Below are positions 49,096 to 61,739 of a stretch of DNA of 64,000 nt, piece by piece (the stretch's first letter is position 1; every line of letters starts with the position of its first letter). The stretch spans positions 39,165,437 through 39,229,436 of the forward strand of contig NC_059500.1 of assembly GCF_018139145.2 (NCBI RefSeq), in the 5' to 3' direction. This stretch comes from Gymnogyps californianus (taxonomy: Eukaryota > Chordata > Aves > Accipitriformes > Cathartidae). Below the pieces are notes generated by a model. It did no database searches and had not been told where the DNA came from. It saw only the letters and a program-made list of their open reading frames with translations. The translations under genes were made by a program, and so were the position numbers.

Positions 49096-52000
49096 AAACT
49101 ATCTTCAAATAGTTATCTATCTTTAATTCAGATGCTGGACAGGATTTATTCTGACTGATGATATTCAACCAAAATATGGTTTATGCTCTTGCTTGTACAA
49201 TCAGTGCATACTTTATACTGTTACTTTTACTACGTTTAGATTTTATCTCACCTTTCATAGCTGGTAAGTTGTGAAAGAGCTCTCATGATGTCCTATTTTT
49301 ATTTCTTGACGGCAGACTTCATATTCTGGTTGCTGTTACCTAACTCTATTTTCAACAGTCATACAGAATTTATGGAAATACACACTAAACAGGCATTCAG
49401 TACTATAAATGTGAACATTCTAGCTGAACTAGTCAGTTTGCACAAATCCTTTTAAAACAAACAAAAATAGAAAGTATGACTGCACTCCCTACCACCTCTG
49501 GAGAAAGAAGAGTCAAAGGCTCTGCAGCAGTCTTGAAGCCAAGTACCAGGACTGTTATGGAACCTGGAGCACAAAGCAAGCAAGAACAGAAGAAATAGTA
49601 GCAAGACCTATTTCTCATAAAAAGAACCAAGATTTTGTTCCCTTAAGCCTTTAACGGCACACAACAACAGCAGGTTAAAATATGTTCTATTACTTCAGAG
49701 AAAAGGTAGCTGGGGTATATGAATACCAGCACAGGCAACATTAAGGACAGACTGACTACTTGTTACTGGATAAAAAATACGCTTGATTGAAACCTAAAGT
49801 TTAAAAGGTTAAGAGAGATTTGACTGTGAATTACATTAGTGCCAACTGTCCAGATCTAATGCAGACCTTCTGAAGTCAAATTACGGAAAGAAACTATCAC
49901 CAAGACAAACACCTTTTCTTATCCCAAAGTTCAAATTTTACACTTTTCATAATCAATTTAAATCCAAGCTTACTTATTTGTTAGTTACTCATGTTCTTAA
50001 ACAAAATGTTCTACATACCTTCAAAGTTCTCTTTTGAGGAACAAAACTCCCTGCCCCCCATCCCTTCTCTCTTGGCTCTCAAGGATGATCTTCCCATGCA
50101 ACCTCTCACTTTGAAGGAAGAGTCTTCACAAGTTTTGCAGTCTGCTCCAGTTTTAAGCATTTTGTACAGCTCAAGTGACTACATCAGTCTCCATGCTTCA
50201 GCAATAAAGGAAGGACTAATAAACCTAATTTATACTCCTTTTAGCTACTGCAGGTAGAAAACCAGGATGATGACTTTTTTTTTTATATTGCTTTCCAGCA
50301 GCTTATTTTTGCTGTTACTCATATTCACCTAATTTCCATAAGTTAGCTACTGAAACTGAAAAGCTTAACCTAGGATGTAAAAGTTCATGGGAATTTAGTG
50401 AAGCCAAAATGTGATTAGGTGACTAGCCAATAGCAAGAAATCAACAAAATGTCAATGTTCTTACAAGAGGTTGTCTTAATTGATTACTTTTGCTTATTAC
50501 TTATTGCTTATTATAATATTGTTTATTATGCCTGTCATTCTAGATTGCTATATAAGCAGGAAGCAAAAATGTTTCACTAATTCTTTAACCAAGATTTGTA
50601 GGAAAAGCTGTATTTCCCAACTTACAATTCATCCACTTCAGTGGAGTACTTTGTTAGTTTTTAAGCATTCTTGCATCCCTTTCCCAGGGATATTAGTAAT
50701 TTCTTGAAAAATGTATTTAAACTTTATTAAGTCAGAAATGCATTATTATAGACAGATTGCAGAGCAAAACTGCAAAGCAGGAAGACAGAGTTGGCATAGG
50801 TAAACTGAACAGCACAAAAGATATTTTACTTTTGTCCTAAAGAGACCTATCTATGAAATGAAAAGAAAAGATCCTTTTTTGATCACTCCTACTTAGAAAT
50901 AAGACAATTTGATTAAGTGTGCTTAAAAAGAGACATAAATATTATCAGGGCATTATTCAGGAGCCTTCATGATGCTACCAAATAAAGGTTCAATATAAAT
51001 ACACTGTAAAAAAAGCTTCTAATTAAGAATGTGATCACTGATACCCAGAGCAAACAGAAACAGCTACATAACAATTTCTGAGAAACACTGTTAGATCAAT
51101 GGTGCTAGAAAGCGACATCAGTGAGACATTTCAGCTAACAAGTTTTGTTTTTCTTTCAATAACTATCAGTTGACAATTAACATTCCAGTATTTAATACTA
51201 TAATTTTATTTACCTAAAATAATGATGGAAATTTAAACTGTTCAGCTGTATTTTTAATACTACACACAATGCTACTTTAATCTGTCAAAAAACTTTATTA
51301 AACTTCACTTGAAATCAGCATTCTCTTTATGATAACACAATTAGTTGCTCTGGCAGTGAATGTCCTAACTTAAACTGATGGCAAGTAAGTGAAAAATGAC
51401 CAAAGACTGATAGCCAGAAAAGCAACAATGATCATGTTTTTCACAAAGCGCCTTCCAAAATAAAAATAAAATAATGATGAAAGGAAAATAGTAGCAGTAA
51501 CATTCTAAGTAGATCATATTTCAAAGTTGTCTATGAAGCTCTGGCAGCTCTTTTTTAAAGCTGAGTACAAAAAATTCAAAGCTCCGCATTTAAGAATAGC
51601 AGCCATCTAGGGATTATTTCTAGATTAGTGCCTCTACATAAAAGAAAGAACAGGAAGTGAAGGAGGAGGCAGCCTTCTCCATAATTATTGATGTTTTTCT
51701 TCCTACTTAGATCTCCAAGAGAATTGATACTACTGTTGCTTCTGAGTGAAAAATAGATACCTTAGAAAAATTGACTGACAAGTTAATCAAGAGAAGTTCA
51801 TTTGTAATACTTGCAGTCACATAAACTCTAAATAATGAGATGCAAGTTACACAAACAATACAAATGAACTCGCACAAACTAGTTTTGAACATAGGTGGAT
51901 CAACAGACATTTACACAAAGTACTCTCTTCAAAGTTTTCTTTCATTTATATTTAGTTTTAATAATGTTGTCAGCCATTGCCATTAAATAAGTACCTTTCT

Positions 52001-53074
52001 ACAGTATTCTTGAGTATTTTTGACCAACTTTTGTGTTAATAAGGGACATTCTAATGCAAATGTGTTAGAATTGAAAAGGCCTCACTTTACTGGTTGGCCT
52101 GGTTTGATCTTCCCAGTGTAAAAATTCTTTGGCATCCCTGCTAATGGCTTAATTAAATACAGTACATTAACAACGCTGGAAGAAACTCTTCTAGCCACTG
52201 CGGATGTTCAACACCCCAGAACAACATAGTCTTATGTCTACAATTTCTATAGTGATTGCTAACATGTTTGTAAAGACTAAACTGCACATTCACCAATTAC
52301 TTATTCTATGCTTGTGGTTTATCTTAAGAATCAGTCTAGGAAACTGCAAACGTTTATTACAAGGCAAACAACAAAGTGTCCAGATAATCAAAGTAGATTA
52401 AAACCACTATGTACTAAGAACAAAAATCTGGAAGCTGTACCTGAATTTATTCCAGATTTGTTATGTATTCCAAATGTAATTAAACAAGATGCATGACCAA
52501 CAAAAAGCATAAAACGTATCTGTTGCTGCAAATGAGCACTCCCAGTAAACTCTAGTTTTACATTTCAGACATTAAGCATAGACAATTTAACTCATTATAG
52601 TAACTGCATGTGTCTACCCTCAAAAAAAAAAAATCTGCAAACTGATTGATGTTTGACTTTCTATGCTACAGAGATTCCGGCATGTACTGTGGCAACTGGA
52701 TTTTTGTTAACTGGATCCAGGACAAACTAAAGTTTTTTCAAGCCTCAAATCAGAAAAACATGGCACAGAATTTGATTTCAAACATGCAATCTTTAATCTT
52801 ACCATTTCTCTCACAGAAAAATCCCACAGAGGGTGCTGTGCTGCTTAATTCCCAACTCTTTCAGAGCTAGCCAATGTAAAAACCACCCCAAAAAACAAAA
52901 CACAAGAGTAATTTATTAGACCTCCATTTGAGCCTCCTCCTCCTCCCATCCTCAGTGGCTTTGATCATTCATGGTGGCCATTAACAGAAAAACAAGTTTG
53001 TTAGAGCTTTTTAAGATGAAAAATGAGGATTAAAAAAAGAGTAAAAACAACATTTCCCAAACATTTCTCTTTAC

Positions 53075-53229
53075 CTTGGCACTACAGACTGCTACATTAG
53101 CAGGGAGCTGGGAAAACTGCTTCAACTCAAATACGTCTCGCACTGCCCACCGGCTCAAGCGGTTCTCAGCCTTGCTGGATCCAACCACATTCTGATTTGA
53201 ATGAATATATGCCACTTCTTGAACACCAT
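53075..53229 (-). CDS. ERCC6L2: ERCC6L2 exon: highly conserved module after the disordered region
   Basis: A 155-base exon that completes a split Asp codon and encodes [20 protein letters not shown], then [18 protein letters not shown] and [13 protein letters not shown]. It is nearly free of low-complexity sequence and close to the human residues as I remember them, so it is part of a folded C-terminal module, probably the one called HEBO in the literature; I am not sure of that domain's exact limits. The acceptor is tatatcag and the donor AAG|gtaaag. It ends in phase 0 and is followed by the 15.3-kb intron. Confidence 0.95.
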
Positions 53230-53930
53230 CTGATATATTAGGAGAAAGATATAATCAAAGCCATTGGTTATTCCAAAACTCTGAAGGTACGCAGTGGCAC
53301 TGAAGAATGATATTGTAATTTAAAAAGAAGTTTTATATTAAAGTTGTAAAATTTGTTATGATTTAACTCAGCACCAAGTTTCTCAGCTGTATGAAATTAA
53401 CAACAATCATTAGACTTATTCAGATTTATCCAGACAGTTTAATACTGCTTCCATTTCAGTGTGGGTTTTTTTCAGCTGGACAAAGAAGTTTCAAAGCATC
53501 TATAATTTAATGGCTGCAATATTAATGTTTCAAGTTAAGTCTCCAACAGAATCAAATCTTCTACATGGTATGTTTTTTCTCATGTACCTAAGTTTTTATT
53601 TAACAGCCCTGTCAAGACTTTTAAGGTTTTACAGTTCAAATATTTAGATTCGTGAATTCTTAATAAATCTTCAATCTTAGCATCTTTCAACAGACAGTAA
53701 GTGTTTAACAAAATATTACAAAGCAGCCCATCACCCCAGAAGACAGGAAGGCAAGGCTAATAGACAAAAAGAGAGATACAGAAAGACATTACTAAATAAT
53801 TTAGCAGAGCATTTATCAGTATCTTGTAACAAAAACATGTATATCAGGAAAAACTTAAAACCTGCCAAAAATGATAAACACGTTACTACTTTAGTTGATA
53901 TAAAATCAAAGAAATTAAATTACTAATTAC
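53230..53930 (-). other. ERCC6L2 intron (701 bases)
   Basis: Bounded by TTAG|gtaatt and atatcag|AT. It contains nothing that I recognise. Confidence 0.9.
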
Positions 53931-55122
53931 CTAAGTATCTGTCCATTGATTCCACTTTTTGCTCTTGATGTTCAAATTCAGTTTTACTTGCAGAAGTTCT
54001 ACGCACAGCATAATTGCTAGACTTCATTTGTGCAACAGAGGTATCTTGAGTAGCATGAAGCATTTTAGACCCAAACCGAACTCTGCCTCTCCGGCTTTTA
54101 CACTTACAGCTTTGCTTTCTGGTATGAATTTTCTCTAAGTTATCTTCAGAGGATGAAAATTCGTCTATATTCTGGGAATCACTTTGCTTTTCTTTTCTAT
54201 TGGGCTTCTTTGCTTGTAGCAGAGATTTGGAGACGTTACGTAGTCCATTGTCATGGGCATGTCTTTCTTTCCATTTTGGAAAGCTGCAAGTTCTTAACTT
54301 TCTTGATTCAGAATTGTGGGAAATTTCAATATCATCAGACTCATCACTTATGTCACTTGCTCCTTTCAAATCTCTTGTGCTGTTCTTGATGTCTGCAAAA
54401 GACATGGCTTTGCTGAAATTTGACTCAGTACTATGGAATCCAAATTGCCTACTGTCTCCCTTAAATACAAGCCCATCTTTTTCTTTTGCTAACTCTTCAC
54501 AGTTTTCAGATGTTGACCTGTATATTTCAACTTTTTTAGTAAGCATTGGTTGCTGGCATGCTGGAACTTGTGTAGGAAAGATGACATCATCATCCTCTTC
54601 AGAACTGCTTTCAGTTTCCATGACTATATCACTTTGCTTTGAAATGCCTTGATCCTCACTTTCTCTGTCCCCTTCCTCCTCAGAGCCTGATAAAACAAGC
54701 CAGTCTGTACTACGCATATCTTGTTTATCAGTTCCATTTGGTGACTGAGCAGCTTTCGAATGCTCCAAAACAGGCACACGGCTTTGACATTTCTGAAAAT
54801 CACTGTACTTGCTATTTACATTTGTTCTTATAGTCTGATCATCAGAACTTGAATGATGAGAGTTATAATTATTATCCCCTTCTTTGGTAGTTTCAATTTC
54901 TCTCTGCAACAACTTAGAGAATCCACACTGCATTAAGGAAAGCTGTCCCTTTGTTACCATTAAACTATTTGCATTGCAAGGCTTGCTTCTGTCACATTTT
55001 TTCACAGAAGTTTCCAGAATATCATCATCACTAAAGTCATCACAAAAATCTCTTTCTTCTCTCTTTAATTGTGCCTGAATGCTTCGGGGATCTCCATCTT
55101 CTTTACAGTCTGGTTGTTCATA
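53931..55122 (-). CDS. ERCC6L2: ERCC6L2 large exon: acidic, probably disordered region
   Basis: A 1,192-base exon of 397 codons plus one base, open throughout. It starts with YEQPDCKEDGDPRS and ends with ESMDRYL before a TTAG|gtaatt donor. The sequence is rich in Ser, Glu, Asp and Lys with few hydrophobic residues, so it is probably disordered. Short islands look constrained: QLSLMQCGFSKLL, the acidic VIFPTQ segment, DISDESDDIEIS (54319-54354) and the final QKVESMDRYL. Basic patches such as KCKSRRGRVRFGSK could act in nuclear import or nucleic-acid binding. These roles are inference. The overall exon size and the placement of the islands agree with the corresponding human exon; the background sequence does not align well. 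Confidence 0.93.
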
Positions 55123-55323
55123 CTAAAAAGAAAAATAATTTACAGTAAAGGTATTTAAAACATAAGTAGTATATGGAACACACCTAATTCCAAAGCAGTG
55201 TAAAAAAAGTGGATTTTCACTATGTTACCCTATCTAAAAATATATATATAAAATAATATTACAATACACAAATAGAAAGCAAATACAAAACAAATCATAA
55301 AGACAAATTACATAAAAGTCTTT

Positions 55324-55367
55324 GGCAGAACAAAATTTTTGGCAGAACAAAATTTTTAGCAGAACAA
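55324..55367 (+). repeat. 17-base tandem repeat, about 2.6 copies
   Basis: GGCAGAACAAAATTTTT occurs twice in a row (55324-55340 and 55341-55357), followed by a partial copy AGCAGAACAA. It lies in the intron just upstream of the large ERCC6L2 exon. Confidence 0.85.
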
Positions 55368-56454
55368 CAGTGAAAATAAACAAAAAGATTATATATTTGA
55401 GATAATATATGCTGCACACTGCTAAAACAACCTATGTTCACAATCCACACCCGTATTTTTCTAGTTTATACTAATCTTATTGCAACTTTTCATCTTTCAA
55501 AGGTAGTTTGAAAAGTGACTTCATGATTCAAACCTTAATACTGTTTAATGACATCCATAAAAAAAAAAAATATCTCACAGCAGTGGTCAACCTCCTTGTA
55601 TATGGGGGCTAACACAGTTTACAAGAGCTATGAGTACATAACATTCTGCTCTAAAATTAGTTGAGGCCTACTGTAATCAAACAAAAATTACCCCCAGGCA
55701 ACCTAAAAACATTTTGAAGATACAGAAGTCCAGAACACAGCTCCAAAACTGTGTACTACTGAGACGAGAATTAAGACAATATGTAAATGGAAAGTCAGAA
55801 GTGTAAGTACTAAACTTTTGTACATGAAGTTTTAAAATTAATACATTAATCCTGATATCACCCTGCTTATCAAAAAGCATTTAACATAAGCTAAAAAAGT
55901 TACTGTTTTTCACCAAGTCCAATGCGAGATCATGACCATACAGTGATGTGAGGCTAAGACCAATATAATGGCATATCGATTTAAATTGATACTGACATTT
56001 ACCCACAGAAATCTCCAAAAAGCATAAGAGACAGTGGCTAATTTTTAGCACCATTCAGTGTGATCTAATCTCACGATATTTTCATGCTCAGAGGCCATAT
56101 TGTAGACCTAACTGTTCGTTTCTCAAATCACCTGAACATAGCGTTCAGTCAAAAACATTCATGAAAATGCTCCCATTAAACCCAACGTTTTCAGAAAGAA
56201 AAGGAAACCATTAGGTAAGTTGTTAAAAAAAAAAAAAAAGAAAAAAAAAAGCCAGCATTGAACAGACCACTGATTTGGTGGGAATCAGTCTGATTACATT
56301 AACTAAAGATATATAATACATCAACATCAGCCCATTTCTTCCACAGAAGTCCACAAAACCTGAAGCAAGCTTTCAATCCTCTAAACCAATTGTACTCCTT
56401 TCCACAATTCCCTAATGAAAATTTTCTAAATAACAGTAGGTGTCAGATTCTCAA

Positions 56455-56483
56455 CTGTCATGTCATGTCATATCATATCATAA
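56455..56483 (+). repeat. 5-base tandem repeat (TGTCA)n/(TATCA)n
   Basis: TGTCATGTCATATCATATCA: five-base units with one internal variant switch, in an ERCC6L2 intron. Confidence 0.75.
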
Positions 56484-56847
56484 GGCTGTCACTCTTAAGA
56501 CACTACAGAGCAGTGCTTCAGTAAACAATATTGCTCTATAATAACAGCATGTTACTAGTACCTTCGTTCAGACTGAGGATATCCAAGTGTTGGAAAGGTC
56601 ATAGAATACCGTATTACCAGATATTCAGAATATTCCATTTTAAACACAGAAATACAGACAGTATGACATTATCTAATGCTTTACAATATGTAAAACTAGA
56701 GGTAAGCAGACAATAAAAGACGGCAAGTGCAATCTAGGGTAGAAGTATTATCAGCCTAACAAAACATACTGTCCACATTTGCCACTGTACTATCAGGAAC
56801 TAGTGGGACTGTCATGCTCTGGTCCATAGTCCACAAAGACACCTCAC

Positions 56848-56928
56848 CTTTTCTGAGTTGCATGGAGGAGTCTCTTCCTTTAGCCATGTAGTTGCTGTCA
56901 TGACTCCTGCTTCTACTCGCCCTTCCCT
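56848..56928 (-). CDS. ERCC6L2: ERCC6L2 exon: 27-codon linker exon
   Basis: A small 81-base exon of 27 codons, phase 0 at both ends, encoding REGRVEAGVMTATTWLKEET followed by PPCNSEK. The first part (VEAGxMTATTWLKE) is recognisable in vertebrate ERCC6L2; the last part is variable. The acceptor is tgttttag and the donor AAG|gtgagg. It joins the helicase part to the long disordered exon. Like its neighbour upstream it is symmetric, so skipping would be in frame. Confidence 0.93.
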
Positions 56929-58040
56929 CTAAAACAATCAAGAATGTATGTAATAAAAACTGTATCTGTTCAAGTTGACAAAGGCAAGCCCAGAAAAAAA
57001 ATAGCTTTTCTTTCTTTCTACAGAGATGCAAGCACCACAAGTACAATCAGCAAAGTCCAGACTAAGACTTACATTTTAGCAATACACTTACTGCTCTTTG
57101 ATCTAACACATAACCTGTAGGAAAAGTAATACACTGCATAAATTAGGAGAATCTTATGCATATACTGTTTTAATAATTTTAAATTTTTTCCAAAGCAGAA
57201 TACCTGCTACAATGTTCATATTATATATCATGTTTTAATTTAATTTAGAGAAGGTGTCAGCTTAATATCCCCAAAGTATGTGTTCTTACACCATACTACT
57301 CGTTTGGCTATGCTAACTTTATACTGCTATATCACATTCCCCAGCCTCTTCCTAGCACAGGCAAAATGACAAAATAAAGGGAAGGATGGAAAGAAACCTA
57401 GAATAAACATGTTGGATAGAAAAAGGTATATAATACTGCATATACTTAAAATCAGTTTGCAATATACGCTATGGAGTTGGGCCAACAGTCTTTTTAGAGT
57501 AACTAAGAAATGAATCTTAAAATATGAAGCCTCAGTTATTTACTTCCACCCCATAACATTTTTAAATACAGCATTATAAAATATATTTTATTAAACAGTT
57601 TTTGACATCTCAAAATGTACTATAAAAAGGTTACTATGATCATAAAAAATATTTTTATGATCAGAATTCTGGCTTAAAAGGTCACTCTGAGCTAGTGATG
57701 CATATAAGGTATCTGTGCACAAAGTTGACAATATGTGAAAGTATCACAAAAATAAGTTAGGGCATTTTTATTAGGAAAAGAAATATATTAGCAAACTTTT
57801 GAAAATTATAATCCAAACTTTTTCCAGTTTTTTGTTTGATTTAAGGAAATTTATCTGGTCTACATCAGAGTGAGAAATTAGCATGCCTATTTCATTTCAG
57901 GCACTGCATAGACAGGTACTGTTTCAGTTTCACCATTCTGTTTTATAAAGTGTTTCTATTCAAAATTATGACAAAATATCTCATGAGGAAAGGAAAAATG
58001 TAAAACTAGTATCCAAAAGGAAAACGGCAGGACTTCACAC
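56929..58040 (-). other. ERCC6L2 intron (1.1 kb)
   Basis: Bounded by GAG|gtgtga and gttttag|AGG. Very AT-rich; contains nothing that I recognise. Confidence 0.9.
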
Positions 58041-58193
58041 CTCCAGGATGTCTTTGGTAAGACAGGACCCATGAGTCCTAAGTTTGAAAAGGTTATGGAT
58101 CCCAAAAAGCTCTCCTTGATGTTCCTTTGATCCTTGCACTGCCTCGAAATACCGCTTGGCATTTTCACTTCCAACCACCGCACAGTGAAGTTG
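58041..58193 (-). CDS. ERCC6L2: ERCC6L2 exon: conserved region just after the helicase domain
   Basis: A 153-base exon of exactly 51 codons in phase 0 at both ends. It begins [20 protein letters not shown], continues [20 protein letters not shown] and ends in SCLTKDILE. In SNF2 proteins of this branch the segment after motif VI forms a brace against the ATPase core, and this stretch is strongly conserved among vertebrate ERCC6L2 proteins as I know them. The acceptor is gttttag and the donor GAG|gtgtga. Because the exon is symmetric, skipping it would keep the reading frame. Confidence 0.95.
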
Positions 58194-61100
58194 CTAAAAC
58201 AGAACAACACAAGAGATTTCAGAAGTGTTTGCTCCAACAACATGTCAGAATTTCCTGGCATCCACATTATATACACAGCTTTAGTTGGAGCAGGCAGAAA
58301 TTCCTAAGGGAGGATATTTTCTTTTAATTTCCCTGGCAGATGTTGGTATAATAGATTGCGGTATAATATGAACCTGCTTGGTTTTACTGAATTAAAAAAA
58401 AAAAAAAAATTTCAAGCTTTTTACTTCATTGTTGTCTAAAATCAGACACTTACTATACACACTACTGACACTCCTCTGTATTTTGACTGCTCATCTTTCC
58501 TCAATACTGAATTCTTACTATTTTTTCATAGTCCTTTGCATTGTATGCTTACTTGGTAACGATTAAATAAAGCCACAAGATTACTCCTACTGATCTCTGA
58601 ATATTTCAATTATCATGCACTCCTGCTGAGCAGACTGAACAGAAGTGACTTAAAAATCTTCCAGGTGAAAAGGAAAGACAAGTAAATAGTTTGTCAGGCA
58701 GAATTAAAACATTTTTGAAGTCAGGCAGGTTTAGCTGCATTCCAATGACTGCAAATTTTCAATACTTATATAATTGGTCTATTTGACTTTAAGTGGAAGA
58801 ATGTCAAAACCATGGTTTTATGGATACCAGACCTGTAATATTTTTTGTAACTGTCTCTAAGCAGTTGGTAGTTCTTCAGTTCTACTCACTTCCAGTTCTA
58901 GCACTGAACAGGCATTTTTCTAGACACACATCTCTTGAAATATGTAGGCCAGTAACTATACAGTCAAATTCTAGTTTAACTTTAGCTAAGCACAGTTTAC
59001 ATCTTTCTTGAATTATGCATGGTATTTACAAAAGTATACTTTACGATACATTTATAACTTATTCAGGTTTCTATTATGTTAGATTTCAATCTTATTTACA
59101 TCAGATTCTTCAATCACATATGACTAGGTCAGACAACCAAACACCACTAATAAAAAAATTTCAGCAATTTTAAAATCAAATAGATCTCTCAGTAAGAATA
59201 CACTACAAACGTGATAAAGCATTTTCACATAAATTCATTTCATGAAAAGGATGGATGACAACATTTAGCTGAGAGCACATTTGTACAGTTCACTGAAATT
59301 CACACATCTACATGTACTCATGGTTTCTGAATTTTCAACAGCAGAAAAACGCATTTTCTTCACAACTTACTGAAAATTTCCTAACTGTGCTCAAGTGTCA
59401 ATAGCAGGGAATGCAATCCAAGTGTAGACCAAACAAAGAAATCCCAGATTTACAATTACCGTTTATTGCTTCTTATTCAACTTGAAAAACACAAGACAAC
59501 TTGAAAAAAAAACCACAAAAGCCTTCCAAGAAGTTTTATACACACCTTTTGGAAATCCAAACAGACAATATCCAGGTCTTCTTATCTACAAGATCACCAA
59601 TTCGAAAGACCTCTGTGAAGCCTGACTCCCCTCTTTCAGGATTGTGGTGAATATAGTTGGTCGTAATCTGCTATTGCTCATTTTGTTAGCCTTTCTGAGA
59701 CCTCTCCTACTGGTACTTGCTGTTGAAATGAATCCTCAAAAGTAGTTCGCACAAGAGAAACTTTGGAACAGGATGCTCTCTAAGCTTTTCCATGAATATG
59801 GATATCAAGAATAAATCAAGTAGGTTTTTTTGCAATGAACACTCCTTTAAACCTCGCTGAAGTAATGCCCATAGAGCAGTACAATTCCTGCTCCTGATGT
59901 GTTTGAAATCTAAATTATTAGCTTTTATGATTTTAGACCACTGTCCCTCAAAAATAGTTTTTGAACTTACCATGTTTCATATTTTACTTGCCTCATTAGT
60001 ATATAATTTCAACTATTAATACAATGTCTTCTTCATTCTAGGCTTCTGATAGTCTCTGAAAATTGCCTAATTACCTGTGAGCACTTCAGCCCATCACCTA
60101 CTTCTTTTAATTTCTTCTTAACAAGTTTTCTCTTTTTTATTTAGATAATTTTGTCAAAACTAAACAGAACTCTAATGGCTTTTTGGCTTCCACAAAACAC
60201 TGAATTTAAGTGAGATAAAGTCACTTACACTTTTGAAAGTAACATTTTAAAGCAGGCCATACACATTACTGAGAGCAGGTCAAGATTTGATCTTCTAGCT
60301 GTGGATTTTCTCACTATCTGCTCTGTGAAATCAGACTATCTTAGAACCTTATTCTTATTTGTCACTTGCTTAAATCTTAGGAGGATAATGACAATCTATA
60401 TACTACTGCATTTCCCACTCATTCAGCCTCCAACCTACTCCTTGTAAATAACCCAGCTACAAGAGGGTGCTTGTCACTGAAGACTCATTACCAAATTTTT
60501 CCTATTTATGGCCAAAAATTCAAATTATTAAGTTAATTCATCAAATTTCATAAAGCTTTCTTTAATATATAGTATCATTTGCCCACTGAAGTGACCTACT
60601 TTGTCTTTTCTATGAAATGCATTCTTCAAGACAACTGTATCTCACTGATTTTCTTCCTTTCTCCAAGTTTATATGCCCATAATGTCAGTATCTTAACTTA
60701 AAACCAATCATCTTATTTCTTAACTTGCAACTTCTGTTAGGAAAAACATGTTCATATTCCATCTAATTTCTTACTATCCTGCAGCCTGCTCTTTGTTGTT
60801 CATGTTCGAGTTTTTTGTTTTATTTCTCATCTCATCAGGAAACAGTTGCTAGATTATGTGTTCCTCAAACCACACACTGTGTTTTCCCAATCTTAGGTGT
60901 TTAAACCTATCAATGCAAGTAGAAAAATTTAGAGAGAGCAAGTGTTTCAGGTTGAGTATTCTGGCAAGCAACATCACTTCTTACCTTCATAATAGCAGCA
61001 ACTACAAGCTGTTTTCCCCTCCTTTTACAAGCAAGTTTTCACAGGCAGAAGAGTAGCAATGCCTTCTTGCTTTTCTTCTATAGCACCAGCAAGATTTTTG

Positions 61101-61463
61101 CTGTACTTTCTCCAACCTCTCATAAGAAAAAGCTGCCTGAACCAGACTGCTGCAGCTACTACCTACAACTGTCACAGATGTATTTTACAAGTCTTTAAAT
61201 AAAACAGTTCTCTTCTCTGTATAACCTGATTAATGTATACTGCATAATTAAACTGTCAAAAGTTACAGAAAAACTTGAATACAAATATAATTCTGTTTTG
61301 TTCTTTGACAATTCCTAAATGATATCTCTCTGCTTAATAAGTTAAGGTAACAGCATATATCATAAAACCAAGGTAAACTACAATTTTGCTATAGGCTAGC
61401 TTAGCTTTCAGTCATTGAAACTGCTAAAAAGAGCTCCCAACTTAAATAGTTTGTGAACTTTAC
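58194..61463 (-). other. ERCC6L2 intron (3.3 kb)
   Basis: Bounded by CAG|gtaaag and gttttag|CAA. The protein is continuous across it, so no coding exon is expected; none is seen. Confidence 0.9.
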
Positions 61464-61563
61464 CTGTTTATAAACTTGTCGCAAGTACATCATCTCCTCC
61501 ACAGTTCCCAAGGATATCAATCTAAACACTTTAACAGCTTTGTATTGGCCAATCCTATAAGCT
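61464..61563 (-). CDS. ERCC6L2: ERCC6L2 exon: SNF2 helicase motif VI (RAYRIGQ)
   Basis: A 100-base exon that completes the split arginine codon and encodes [20 protein letters not shown] and then [20 protein letters not shown] is SNF2 motif VI; its arginines act in ATP hydrolysis (arginine finger). The GTVEE(x)MYxRQxxKQ stretch is the usual end of the helicase C-terminal domain in the Rad54/CSB-like SNF2 branch. The acceptor is ccttgcag and the donor CAG|gtaaag. The exon ends in phase 0, matching the next exon. All motif residues expected for an active ATPase are present in this part. Confidence 0.95.
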
Positions 61564-61717
61564 CTGCAAGGACAGTGGCATATTAAAAAACAATTTTTAT
61601 CAGTAAAAAAAATAAGCGAGAGCTCTTAGGCGTAGTTAAATAAATAAATAAAAGCATTCCAATAAAACAGGAGTACTCTAAATCATTTATGAGTTGGTTG
61701 GGTTTTTGTTGTTTTGG

Positions 61718-61739
61718 TTTTTTTTTTTTTTTTTTTTTT
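61718..61739 (+). repeat. Poly-T run (22 T)
   Basis: T homopolymer following GTTTTTGTTGTTTTGG. It lies 155-176 bases upstream of the motif VI exon's acceptor on the minus strand, where it is a poly-A. Confidence 0.9.

Larger units (their letters stand above)
37797..53074 (-). other. ERCC6L2 large intron (15.3 kb)
   Basis: Bounded by AAG|gtaaag and tttactag|AAA. It contains the (CA)n tract, the coding-like segment at 44.14-44.36 kb, the inverted duplication and the 47712-49090 LTR. The rest is AT-rich with many A/T runs (for example 39411-39423, 46183-46203, 46035-46047) and no recognised element. Confidence 0.9.
55123..56847 (-). other. ERCC6L2 intron (1.7 kb)
   Basis: Bounded by AAG|gtgagg and ctttttag|TAT. 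It contains the 17-base tandem repeat, the TGTCA repeat and an A-rich run at about 56226-56250. Confidence 0.9.
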
